In this document: one piece after another, positions 25,022 through 32,892 of the stretch
Numbering within the stretch: the stretch's first letter is position 1
Layout: every line of letters begins with the position of its first letter
Source of the DNA: Loktanella sp. M215
GTDB taxonomy: Bacteria > Pseudomonadota > Alphaproteobacteria > Rhodobacterales > Rhodobacteraceae
Direction of reading: 5' to 3'
NCBI RefSeq assembly: GCF_021735925.1
Contig: NZ_WMEA01000001.1
Coordinates: 1,456,001-1,520,000 of the forward strand
Length of the DNA: 64,000 bases
Made by a program: the position numbers and the translations under genes
The notes under the pieces: model-generated
Database searches by the model: none
What the model was told of the DNA's origin: nothing
The model's input: the letters and a program-made list of their open reading frames with translations, nothing else

Positions 25022-25402
25022 ATGAAGACGACCTATCTGTTCGGCCTGTTCACCGTGCTGGCCACACCGCTGCTGGCGCAGGCGCAACCCGTGACCGGGG
25101 CCGGCAATCCGATGCTGTCCTGCACGCAGTTTCTGGATCTGGACGAGGCCGCGCAAGCGGATGCCATCGCCACGCTGATGACAGTCGGATCAAGCGAAAT
25201 GCCGCCCGCGGATGCCGGCATGGACAGTGGCGCGGTCGGCAGCATGACCTCGTCCGATGCGGCCGCGGCCCCCGTGGATACCGCGACGGCGACGGAAAAT
25301 GCTGACACGGGTGCAGACAACATGGGTGTTGCTGCAGAAGTCTCTCCTGACATGGTGCGGGCGATGGTCAACATCTGCCGCAACTCTGCTGAACCGTCCT
25401 GA
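25022..25402 (+). CDS. Secreted HdeA-like protein, paralogue of the preceding gene
   Basis: A 126-residue exported protein with signal peptide MKTTYLFGLFTVLATPLLAQA. It shares both Cys blocks with the upstream gene: 'MLSCTQFLDLDEAAQ' (C34, the same position as in the paralogue) and 'MVRAMVNICRNS' (C119). The intervening Ala/Asp/Thr/Met-rich segment is about half as long. The two Cys probably form the single disulfide of an HdeA-type fold. A promoter must lie in 24905-25021, since a terminator separates it from the upstream gene. GGGAGACAACC before the ATG is the ribosome-binding region. Role unknown; see the paralogue. Confidence 0.78.
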   Translation: MKTTYLFGLFTVLATPLLAQAQPVTGAGNPMLSCTQFLDLDEAAQADAIATLMTVGSSEMPPADAGMDSGAVGSMTSSDAAAAPVDTATATENADTGADNMGVAAEVSPDMVRAMVNICRNSAEPS

Positions 25403-25461
25403 TCCTATCGGCTGACCGCCCGGCGTTATTGCATAACGAAGGGTGCAATCCCTAGCTTTCA

Positions 25462-25505
25462 CCTGTCCGGGGCGGCACACTGCCGCGACACCCGGACAGG
25501 AGGAA
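25462..25505 (+). promoter_or_regulatory. Stem-loop overlapping the ribosome-binding site of the PaaK-like gene
   Basis: CCTGTCCGGG (25462-25471) pairs perfectly with CCCGGACAGG (25491-25500). Between them GCGGCA…TGCCGC (25472-25486) can form an inner hairpin. The 3' arm runs directly into the Shine-Dalgarno AGGAGGAAG, so the structure could limit ribosome access. Confidence 0.55.
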
Positions 25506-25512
25506 GACCACG

Positions 25513-26709
25513 ATGACTGCCCCTTACGACGATCTGGAAACCCGCGACGCCAAGACCCGTGCGACAGCACAGCTTGCGGGCCTTCAAGAGCAGATTGCGC
25601 GGGTGGAGGATTCGCCGGGGTCTTGTCTGGCAGGTGGACAGGTGGTCCAGATCGGTGACCTGATCCGCCTGCCGGTTCTTCGCAAATCGCAACTGGTGGA
25701 GTGGCAGCGGGCGGATCCGCCGTTCGGCGGCATTCCGGTGCAGAACATCACACATATTTTCCAATCGCCCGGCCCGATTTATGAACCCGGCGGCAGCGGT
25801 CGTGACTGGTGGCGCTTTGGCCGGTTCCTCGCAGCCTGCGGGATCGGGGCGGGCGATGTCGTGCAGAACTGCTTTGGCTATCATCTGACGCCCGCCGGTA
25901 CGATGTTCGAGAATGGCGCGCGTGCCGTGGGGGCTGTCGTGGTCCCCGCCGGCACTGGCCAGACAGAGTTGCAGGTGCAGGCCGCCGCCGCTGCCGGCGT
26001 CACGGCCTATGCGGGCACACCGGATTACCTGAAGGTCATTCTGGAAAAGGCCGACGAGATGGGCGTGACGTTGCAGATCAGCAAGGCCGCCGTGTCCGGC
26101 GGCGCGCTGTTCCCGCAGCTGCGCCAATACTACGCGGACCGCGGCATCGCCTGCCTGCAATGCTATGCCACTGCGGATCTGGGTCTGATCGCCTACGAAT
26201 CCGCTGCCGACAGCGGCATGATCGTGGACGAAGGTGTCATCCTCGAAATCTGCACTCCCGGCACCGGCGATCCCGTCCCGGACGGCGAGGTGGGCGAGGT
26301 CATCGTTACGACATTGAACCCGGACTATCCGCTGATCCGCTTCGCAACCGGCGATCTGAGTGCCGTGATGGACGGTCAGTCCCCCTGCGGACGCACCAAC
26401 ATGCGCATCAAGGGCTGGATGGGCCGCGCCGACCAGACGACCAAGATCAAGGGCATGTTCGTGCGCCCCGAACAGGTCGCCGCACTGGTTGCCAAGACCG
26501 GGGCGGACCGTGCACGGGTCATTGCCGACCGTGACGGCGATGCGGATCGGATGATCGTGCAGATCGAGGGGACCGATCTGGACGCGGATGCGTTGTCAAC
26601 GGCGGTCAAGGATATCCTGAAGTTGCGCGGCGACGTCACCCTTCATGCCCCTGGCACATTACCCCGCGACGGCCTCGTGATCGAGGATCGCCGTACGTAC
26701 GACACCTGA
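25513..26709 (+). CDS. PaaK-like AMP-dependent ligase (phenylacetate-CoA ligase family)
   Basis: A 398-residue protein of the phenylacetate-CoA ligase family (usual length about 430). Matches include 'WRFGRFLAACGIGAGDVVQNCFGYHLTPAG', 'YAGTPDYLKVILEKADEMG', 'KAAVSGGALFP', the A5-like 'CYATADLGLIAYES', 'GEVIVTTLNPDYPLIRFATGDL' and the hinge 'GWMGRADQTTKIKGMFVRPEQV'. The usual glycine/Ser/Thr-rich P-loop (SSGTTG) is replaced by a sequence like 'IFQSPGPIYEPGG', a known variant of this subgroup that raises doubt about ATP binding. It closes the ABC importer cluster, suggesting CoA activation of an imported aromatic or acyl acid. Substrate unknown. Confidence 0.85.
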   Translation: MTAPYDDLETRDAKTRATAQLAGLQEQIARVEDSPGSCLAGGQVVQIGDLIRLPVLRKSQLVEWQRADPPFGGIPVQNITHIFQSPGPIYEPGGSGRDWWRFGRFLAACGIGAGDVVQNCFGYHLTPAGTMFENGARAVGAVVVPAGTGQTELQVQAAAAAGVTAYAGTPDYLKVILEKADEMGVTLQISKAAVSGGALFPQLRQYYADRGIACLQCYATADLGLIAYESAADSGMIVDEGVILEICTPGTGDPVPDGEVGEVIVTTLNPDYPLIRFATGDLSAVMDGQSPCGRTNMRIKGWMGRADQTTKIKGMFVRPEQVAALVAKTGADRARVIADRDGDADRMIVQIEGTDLDADALSTAVKDILKLRGDVTLHAPGTLPRDGLVIEDRRTYDT

Positions 26710-26730
26710 TCCAACAAGGAACAACACATC

Positions 26731-28393
26731 ATGCGTCACCTCTTGCTGTCCACTGTCCTGATCTGTGCCACATCGCTGGCGCAGGCAGAGGATGCGGCCC
26801 TGATCGTCGGCATTTCCGACTATGACACGCTGCGCGACGTGCGGGGGGCCGGGCAGGTGACCGATGCCGTGCCGAGTCTGCAGCGGCTGGGGTTCTCGGT
26901 CTATGGCACAGGCGGATCTGGCGATGTGCAGTCGCAGGCCAATGCCTTTGCCAATGCGGCCCCCAACGCGGATCGTCTGGTCGTCGTGCTGACGGGCCAG
27001 TTCGTGACGGACGGTCAGCGCACATGGCTGCTGCCCGCGAACGCCGCCACGCCCGCACCTTTCACGCTGGCGAACGGTGCGATTTCTGTCGAGACTGTCC
27101 TGACCACGATGGAACAGACGCCGGGTGCGGCGGTGCTTGTCATGGGCCGCGACACGCGATCCGACGGCGACATGGGAAACGGTCTGCGCAACGGGATCGG
27201 GGATCTGGATATTCCCAGCGGCGTGACCGTCGTTCAAGGCAGCGTCGCCGCTGCAAACGACCTGTTATCCCGGGTCATCGCGACACCGGGCGGCGACGTG
27301 ATCGCCGGCGTGCGGGGCAGCCGCGATCTGACCGGATCGGGCTTCATGCCATCCGGTCTTGTGCTGATCGAGGCTAATGCCCGACCGGGATTGTCGCGTC
27401 CGATCCCGTCCGCGCCTCCCGTCTCCACTGTGCCAAGCAGTGTGACAGAGGCGACGGTCTGGGACCAGACCCGCGCCGTGGACGATCAGGCGGCCTATAC
27501 GCGCTACCTTGATCGGTATCCCGACGGGCCCCACGCCGCCGCTGCGGTCCAGCGGCTGACCGAACTGCGGGATCCGAACCTCGCCTACCGTCAGGTCGAG
27601 GATGCGCTGAACCTGCCGCTGGAGGCGCGTCGCGCAATCCAGCGCGATCTTCAGGTGCTGGGCTATGACACGCGGGGCATCGACGGTATTTTCGGTCCCG
27701 GCACGCGTGCGGCCGTAAAGTCCTGGGCAAGGCAAGAATGGCGTAGACCAGTCCGGCTATCTTGCCGCGGGACAGATATCGCTGATCGATCAGCAGGCTG
27801 CCAATCGGTCGGCTCAACTGGAAGCAGAAGCGCAGACGCGGCGCGCGGCTGAACAACGCGCTGACCGGGCCTATTGGGGCCAGACCGGTAGTACCGGCAC
27901 GGAGGCGGGATTGCGTTCATACTTGGATCGCTATCCCGATGGCGCATTCGCCGCGGAGGCGCGGCAGAGCCTCGATACGATCCAGAAACGTAATCGCACC
28001 GCTGCAGCGAAGTCGGACCGGGAAACCTGGGATCGCGCCGTGCGCACCGACAACGCCGGTGCCTACAGGGCCTATCTGTCGGAACAGCCGCGCGGGGCAT
28101 TCAGGGCCGAAGCCACGGCGCGGATCAACCAGTTGGAACAGGCCGATGCCAACCAGGCAGGCAAAGCCGCGGCCCAAGCAGGTGAGCGCGCGCTTGCACT
28201 CGATCCGATCAGCCTGCGGCTGGTCGAGGCGCGTCTGTCGCAGCTTGGCCTTGATCCCGGCACGGTCGACGGCAACATCGACCGCGATACCCGTGGGGCG
28301 ATCCGGCGGTATCAGCGGGACCGCCAGATCAATGCCACCGGCTATCTGGATCAGGCCACCGTGTCGCAGATGCTGACTGACGCGTTCCGGTAA
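26731..28393 (+). pseudogene. Secreted caspase-fold / peptidoglycan-binding protein, broken by a +1 frameshift
   Basis: Two frames join into one 553-residue product if one G is removed from GGG at 27725-27727. The first frame (26731 onward) then continues through codons ending at 28393. The intact product would have a signal peptide (MRHLLLSTVLICATSLAQA), a peptidase C14-like domain (about 24-215), and two PG_binding_1 domains: 'RDLQVLGYDTRGIDGIFGPGTR' and 'ARLSQLGLDPGTVDGNIDRDTR'. Two copies of a 'YLDRYPDG' tetratricopeptide-like element lie between. As read, the first protein ends out of frame at 27852 and the second half lacks a good start. Causes: true inactivation, phase variation at a G-run, or a sequencing error. 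The C14 domain lacks the catalytic His-Cys pair. Confidence 0.85.
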
Positions 28394-28404
28394 GCAAGAG
28401 GACC

Positions 28405-28440
28405 GGACGGGCCTGCCGCATTGCGCCGCATGGCCCGTCC
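28405..28440. terminator. Inverted repeat between convergent genes
   Basis: GGACGGGCC (28405-28413) and GGCCCGTCC (28432-28440) form a perfect 9-base stem between the convergent caspase-like and PPC genes. No T-run on either side, so it is a weak or factor-assisted bidirectional terminator. Confidence 0.5.
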
Positions 28441-28454
28441 ACAAGTCACGGCGA

Positions 28455-29663
28455 TCAGGGGGCTTTCACATACCGTTCCGTCAGCAGCCGGACAAAGCCC
28501 GTCCGCTCGCCGACCTGCCTGAGGCCAATCAGATAAGTACCGGCCTGCGTCCGCGCGGTCACGCGGGCATCGGTCCCATGCCCGGCATCGTCGTTCTGTG
28601 CGATCTGCCGGCCCAGACTGTCGAACAGGGCCAGCCAGGGGTCGCCGTCGGCCCCGGCGGCGATGGCCTCGACCAAAAGCAGGCCCGGCGTGTCAAGTGT
28701 CAGGCTGAACCATTGCGTATCAGAGCCGACGCGCAGATCCTTGACCATCTGCGGTGGCAAGTTTCCCAGATCGGTGACCGGCACGGACCCGTCGAGGGGT
28801 GGGGCAGCTTCGCCTCTCGCATAGAGGGCGGCAAGTGCTGCGACGGGGTCGAAGGCACTGACGGCGACGTCGATCGGCAGGCTGGGATCGCTGACGGCAT
28901 CAAGGCCGATGCAGTAGGTCCCCGCGGACAGGTCCGTGCTGACGTCGACCCGCGCGTTCAACCCGTCGAAGTCGTCGTTTTCGCCGACCACGCTGCCGTC
29001 GGGGCCGGTGACGACCAGCTTTGGATCGGCCTCGGCGTTGTCGGCTGTAACCGTGATCTGCCTTGGGGCGTCGAGCGTGAAACGCGCAAAGGGCGCATCC
29101 TGCGCGCTGGCGGTGAATTGCAGCGGCGCATCACCCAGCGTGCCCAGATCGCGACCCTCGGCACAGGATTGCGCCACATCTGCCGTGTCGGGTGTCGGGG
29201 GCGCAGCGTCCATGCCGGGGGTCAACGGCTCCATCTCTTGCCGTCCGACCCGCACGAAGGCGGTCATCGGCGTGTCGTCAAAACTTTTGACGACGGCGCA
29301 ATATAGACCCGGTTGCAGCGTCGTTTCGATCCGGGCGGAACTGTTGCCGCCCGAATCGTCGTCCGTCGCAACCTCTGTTCCGTCTGCAGCCAGCAAGGTC
29401 AGCGTCGGGTCGCCGTTGCCGCGACCGGCAGCCTCGACCCGGATATCCTGCGGCGTCGATACGCTGAACTGACCGACGAAGGTGTTCGCGTTCAGGACCA
29501 GTGCCATCTGTTCGGCGGGAGTGTCGCGTGTCGCGATGTCGGATGCGTCTTCTGACCCGCCAAGCCAGGCGGCATCGGCACAGGGCCGGTCCTGCGCGGA
29601 CAGGGCGGTCGCGCCGAACAGGATGGAAAGAAGGACGGTAGGAGGCAGTACGCGATTAGACAT
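28455..29663 (-). CDS. Secreted protein with three PPC-type (pre-peptidase C-terminal) domains
   Basis: A 402-residue exported protein. Signal peptide MSNRVLPPTVLLSILFGATALS. Three tandem beta-sandwich modules each show the same plan: a Gln/Thr strand, 'DP.L.L….G..VA.DDD', then 'SAR…L..GTYC..'. The repeats centre on 'GDPTLTLLAADGTEVATDDDSGG', 'ADPKLVVTGPDGSVVGENDDFDG' and 'GDPWLALFDSLGRQIAQNDDAGH'. The DxDxG-like acidic loops suggest Ca2+ binding. No protease domain is attached, although PPC domains are usually found beside secreted proteases. It is convergent with the frameshifted caspase-like gene. Function: probably a periplasmic or surface binding protein; unknown in detail. Confidence 0.85.
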   Translation of the reverse strand: MSNRVLPPTVLLSILFGATALSAQDRPCADAAWLGGSEDASDIATRDTPAEQMALVLNANTFVGQFSVSTPQDIRVEAAGRGNGDPTLTLLAADGTEVATDDDSGGNSSARIETTLQPGLYCAVVKSFDDTPMTAFVRVGRQEMEPLTPGMDAAPPTPDTADVAQSCAEGRDLGTLGDAPLQFTASAQDAPFARFTLDAPRQITVTADNAEADPKLVVTGPDGSVVGENDDFDGLNARVDVSTDLSAGTYCIGLDAVSDPSLPIDVAVSAFDPVAALAALYARGEAAPPLDGSVPVTDLGNLPPQMVKDLRVGSDTQWFSLTLDTPGLLLVEAIAAGADGDPWLALFDSLGRQIAQNDDAGHGTDARVTARTQAGTYLIGLRQVGERTGFVRLLTERYVKAP

Positions 29664-29724
29664 GGGACCAGATCTTCCGCTTGGTTTCAGCGCAATCTAG
29701 TCAGATCCTCCCGGTGTCGCCATG

Positions 29725-29758
29725 AAAAAGGCCACGTCCCTTTTGCAAGGTCGCGGCC
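29725..29758 (-). terminator. Rho-independent terminator of rpmJ
   Basis: Read on the minus strand, GGCCGCG pairs with CGTGGCC (one G-U pair), with an inner CCTT/AAGG pairing, followed by TTTTT. It lies 28 bases after the rpmJ stop. Confidence 0.7.
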
Positions 29759-29785
29759 CGTTTCGATTGGTCTGTCGACACGGTA

Positions 29786-29911
29786 TCAGCCCTGACGGGC
29801 CTTGAACCGGGGTTGCGTCTTGTTGATCACATAGACACGGCCCTTGCGGCGCACGACGCGGCAATCGCGGTGGCGCTGCTTGAGCGAACGGAGGGAGTTG
29901 CGAACTTTCAT
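29786..29911 (-). CDS. rpmJ: 50S ribosomal protein L36
   Basis: A 41-residue protein, [16 protein letters not shown]… ending …[11 protein letters not shown], the alphaproteobacterial L36. It has a single Cys (C17 in '[13 protein letters not shown]') instead of the four zinc ligands of the 37-38-residue form, so it is the zinc-free type (similar to YkgO). GAGGAG lies nine bases upstream of the ATG. It stands alone, as is common in this order, rather than in the spc operon. A terminator follows on the minus strand. Confidence 0.96.
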   Translation of the reverse strand: MKVRNSLRSLKQRHRDCRVVRRKGRVYVINKTQPRFKARQG

Positions 29912-29993
29912 ATTGAAAGGCTCCTCTTGTCGCGGCGCGGCGGTTGCGCCTTGGGTTAAAATAAGGGGACCGTTGCCGGCCCCCCGCGAATTC

Positions 29994-30068
29994 TGGTGGA
30001 CGATACTGGGATCGAACCAGTGACCCCTTCGATGTCAACGAAGTGCTCTACCGCTGAGCTAATCATCC
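29994..30068 (-). tRNA. tRNA-Val (anticodon GAC)
   Basis: On the minus strand a complete 75-nt cloverleaf is present: acceptor GGATGAT…ATCGTCC, D arm GCTC…GAGC, anticodon stem CTTCG/CGAAG around TTGACAT (anticodon GAC), T arm ACTGG-TTCGATC-CCAGT, discriminator A and genomically encoded CCA (29994-29996). The gene is intact with no intron and no adjacent integrase. Confidence 0.98.
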
Positions 30069-30220
30069 ATTCCGTTTGCGACCTGCCTGCGCCCTTTAAC
30101 GAACAAGGACACGGGCGAACCGCGTCGGGTAGGCGGTCTATAAAAGGATCATCCGGGGGGATCAAGGGCTTTTGCTGTTTTCTGTAAACGCGCTATCTAT
30201 GGTCCCAGACAGGAGCATCC

Positions 30221-31075
30221 ATGACCCACGCCGCCTACGATCTTTTGCTGCCTGCGGTCCGGTCGACCTGCGTGGTTTTCGCGTCACCGCACAGCGGGTC
30301 AGAGTATTCTGCGGCGTTTCTGGCTCAGTCCCGGCTGGATGCCCAGACCATCCGATCGTCGGAAGATGCTCATGTGGGCGCGCTATTCGATGCAGCACCC
30401 CGCCATGGCGCACCGCTTTTGCTGGCGCGTGTGCCGCGCGCGTTTGTCGATTTCAACCGCGCGGCAGAGGATCTGGATCCCGCCGTCATCGATGGCGTGC
30501 GGCGCCTGTCGCAGAATCCCCGCGTGGCCAGTGGGCTGGGTGTGATTCCCCGCGTCGTGGCCGGGGGGCGGGCGATCTACGATGGCAAGATTTCCCTCGC
30601 GCAGGCGCACGGACGCATCACGACGTTCTGGCGGCCTTGGCATGATCGGCTGCAGGCGCTTCTGGACGAATCGGGGCAGATGTTCGGGCGGGGGATTTTG
30701 ATCGACTGTCATTCGATGCCGCACGAAGCGCTGGACACGATCGGCAGCGCCCGGCCCGACGTGGTGATCGGTGATCGTTTCGGCGCATCCGCCAGTGCCG
30801 ACATCGTGGCAGAGGTCGAAGCCGCGCTGACCGACGCGGGTTTGCGGGTGGTGCGCAACATGCCCTTTGCCGGGGCCTACGTCACGCAGACCTATGGCAA
30901 GCCCGCACGCCGGCGCCACGCGATCCAGATCGAGGTGGACCGCGCCCTCTACATGAACGAAGTCACGCTCGAGAGGCGTGCCGATTTCGAAGACCTTCGC
31001 GCGCTGCTGGGTGACGTCGTCGCCCGCGTCGCCGCTTACGGCGCGTCCGACGACCGGGCGATGGCGGCCGAATAA
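30221..31075 (+). CDS. N-formylglutamate amidohydrolase family protein
   Basis: A 284-residue member of the FGase family, which hydrolyses N-formyl-L-glutamate or related N-formyl amino acids. Family motifs are 'VFASPHSGSEYSAAFL', 'SSEDAHVGALFD', 'RVPRAFVDFNR', 'ILIDCHSMPHEA' (candidate metal/catalytic His and Asp) and 'IQIEVDRALYM'. There are no histidine-degradation (hut) genes beside it. Instead an SLC13-type permease starts 11 bases after its stop codon, so the two form an operon. This suggests a role in processing an imported or exported acidic substrate. Confidence in the family is high; the natural substrate is uncertain. Confidence 0.9.
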   Translation: MTHAAYDLLLPAVRSTCVVFASPHSGSEYSAAFLAQSRLDAQTIRSSEDAHVGALFDAAPRHGAPLLLARVPRAFVDFNRAAEDLDPAVIDGVRRLSQNPRVASGLGVIPRVVAGGRAIYDGKISLAQAHGRITTFWRPWHDRLQALLDESGQMFGRGILIDCHSMPHEALDTIGSARPDVVIGDRFGASASADIVAEVEAALTDAGLRVVRNMPFAGAYVTQTYGKPARRRHAIQIEVDRALYMNEVTLERRADFEDLRALLGDVVARVAAYGASDDRAMAAE

Positions 31076-31086
31076 CCCTTCTTCCG

Positions 31087-32889
31087 ATGGACATGATGAC
31101 CGATCTGATTCCTGCCGACTGGGCGCCCTTTGTGGCGCTGGGCCTTCTTCTGGTGCTGCTGGCTGCCTTCATCTGGGAAAAATACCCGCCAGAGGTGACG
31201 GCCGCCGGGGCTGCCGCCCTGTTCATCATCCTGGGCCTCGTGCCCGTGGACCAGGTGATGACGGTCTTCTCGAACTCCGCCCCGATCACCATCGGCGCGA
31301 TGTTCGTGCTGTCCGGCGCGCTGGTCCGCACCGGCCTGCTGGAGGCGCTGTCCAATCGCATCGTCCGTGTGGCAGAGACCCGGCCGCTGGTGGCGGGTAT
31401 CGCCTTTGTGGTGGCGGCGATGGTGGCCTCGGCCTTCGTCAACAACACGCCGGTCGTGCTGGTGCTGATTCCCGTCGTGATCCGGCTGGCGCGGTCGCTG
31501 GATATTGCCGAAACGCGGCTTTTGATCCCGCTGTCCTATGTCGCGATTCTGGGCGGCACACTGACGCTGATCGGCACCTCGACCAACATCCTGATTTCCG
31601 GTGTCGCGACAGAGCAGGGGCTGGAGCCCTTCGGCATCTTCGAAATCTTTCCCGTCGGCCTGATCGCGATTGCCGCGGGTGTCGGTGCGCTTGCCGTGCT
31701 CGGGCCGCTGCTGCTGCCGGCCCGCCGCGGTGGCATGGATAACGCGGCCAAGCGTGATGCGATCTATCTGACCGAGGTGCGCGTGACCGAGGATTTCGCC
31801 AACCTCGACAAGCCGGTCAGCGAGATTGCCGATTTCGCCCATGCAGGTGTGCAGGTCACAGGTATCCGGCAGGGCGGTGTGCTGCGCCGGACGGATCTGT
31901 CGGACCATGTCGTGACGGCGGGGGACGAAATTGTGTTGCGCGCGACCACGTCGGAACTGCTGACCCTGCATACGATGCCCGGCCTGATCACCGGTTACCG
32001 GCGCGGTGCGGCGCCGATGAACGTGGCCGACGGCGATCTGGTGATTGCAGAAGCGATGGTCACTGCGGGCCGCCGCGGCGGCAGCCAGACCCTCGATCAG
32101 ATGTCGATCGGCTATCGCCACGGCATGCGCGTGCTGGGCGCCTACCGCCACGGCCATCAGGTCGGCCCGGATCTGCGCAGCGCCCGGCTGCGCCCGGCCG
32201 ATTCGCTGCTGCTGGAAGGGACACAGGGCGCCTTTGACCAGCTGTCATCTGCGGGCGACATGATGACGGTGACGCTGTCATCGGGGCGGGCCTATCGTCG
32301 GGCGCGAGCCCCCATCGCGCTGCTGGCGCTGCTGGCGGTCGTGGGCCTCGCGGCCTTTAACGTAGCCCCTATCGCGGTGCTGGCGCTGGTTGCAGTCGCC
32401 GTGATCCTGATCTTGCGCTGCATCGACAGCGACGAGGCCTGGGGGGCCATCGACGCGCAGATCCTCGTGCTGATCTTTGCCATGTTGATCGTGGGCATCG
32501 GCCTGCAGGAGACAGGTGCGGTGCAGTTGATCGTCGATACGCTGGCGCCGGTGCTGGACGGATTGCCACCGATCCTGCTGCTGGCGGCGCTTTATACCGT
32601 GACATCGATCCTGACCGAGATGGTGACGAATTCCGCCGTCGCGGTGATCCTGACGCCGATCGCGGTCGGACTGGCCGCGCAGGCGGGGATCGACCCGCGA
32701 CCGCTGGTGGTCGGTGTGATGTTCGGCGCCTCGGCCAGTTTCGCCACCCCCATCGGCTATCAGACAAACACGCTGGTCTATGGTGCGGGCGATTACAGGT
32801 TTGCGGATTTCCTCAAGATCGGGGTGCCGATGAACGTGATCGTCGGTGCGGCCTCGGTCCTTGCGATCCCGCTGTTCTTTCCGTTCTGA
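31087..32889 (+). CDS. SLC13/DASS-type permease with TrkA-C domains
   Basis: A 600-residue inner-membrane transporter. The N-terminal half (about 10-205) and C-terminal half (about 400-600) are hydrophobic, each holding a set of transmembrane helices. Between them lie two TrkA_C/RCK-like cytosolic domains (about 215-375, with 'TEVRVTEDFANLDKPVSEI' and 'LRSARLRPADSLLLEG'). The SLC13 signature 'GGTLTLIGTSTNILISG' and the repeat 'ASASFATPIGYQTNTLVYG' are clear. Related proteins move sulfate, dicarboxylates or arsenite in a Na+-dependent way. It follows the formylglutamate amidohydrolase gene by 11 bases. It ends three bases before the convergent dinB gene. Confidence 0.93.
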   Translation: MDMMTDLIPADWAPFVALGLLLVLLAAFIWEKYPPEVTAAGAAALFIILGLVPVDQVMTVFSNSAPITIGAMFVLSGALVRTGLLEALSNRIVRVAETRPLVAGIAFVVAAMVASAFVNNTPVVLVLIPVVIRLARSLDIAETRLLIPLSYVAILGGTLTLIGTSTNILISGVATEQGLEPFGIFEIFPVGLIAIAAGVGALAVLGPLLLPARRGGMDNAAKRDAIYLTEVRVTEDFANLDKPVSEIADFAHAGVQVTGIRQGGVLRRTDLSDHVVTAGDEIVLRATTSELLTLHTMPGLITGYRRGAAPMNVADGDLVIAEAMVTAGRRGGSQTLDQMSIGYRHGMRVLGAYRHGHQVGPDLRSARLRPADSLLLEGTQGAFDQLSSAGDMMTVTLSSGRAYRRARAPIALLALLAVVGLAAFNVAPIAVLALVAVAVILILRCIDSDEAWGAIDAQILVLIFAMLIVGIGLQETGAVQLIVDTLAPVLDGLPPILLLAALYTVTSILTEMVTNSAVAVILTPIAVGLAAQAGIDPRPLVVGVMFGASASFATPIGYQTNTLVYGAGDYRFADFLKIGVPMNVIVGAASVLAIPLFFPF

Positions 32890-32892
32890 GGC

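Noticed and set aside
24226..25402. Toxin-antitoxin or bacteriocin pair reading of the tandem small genes
   Set aside because: Both are Sec-exported with matched Cys blocks and a terminator between them, which fits paralogous periplasmic proteins rather than a toxin-immunity pair.
29994..30068. tRNA-Val as an attachment site for an integrated element
   Set aside because: No integrase, repeat of the tRNA 3' end, or foreign-looking gene block flanks it in this window.
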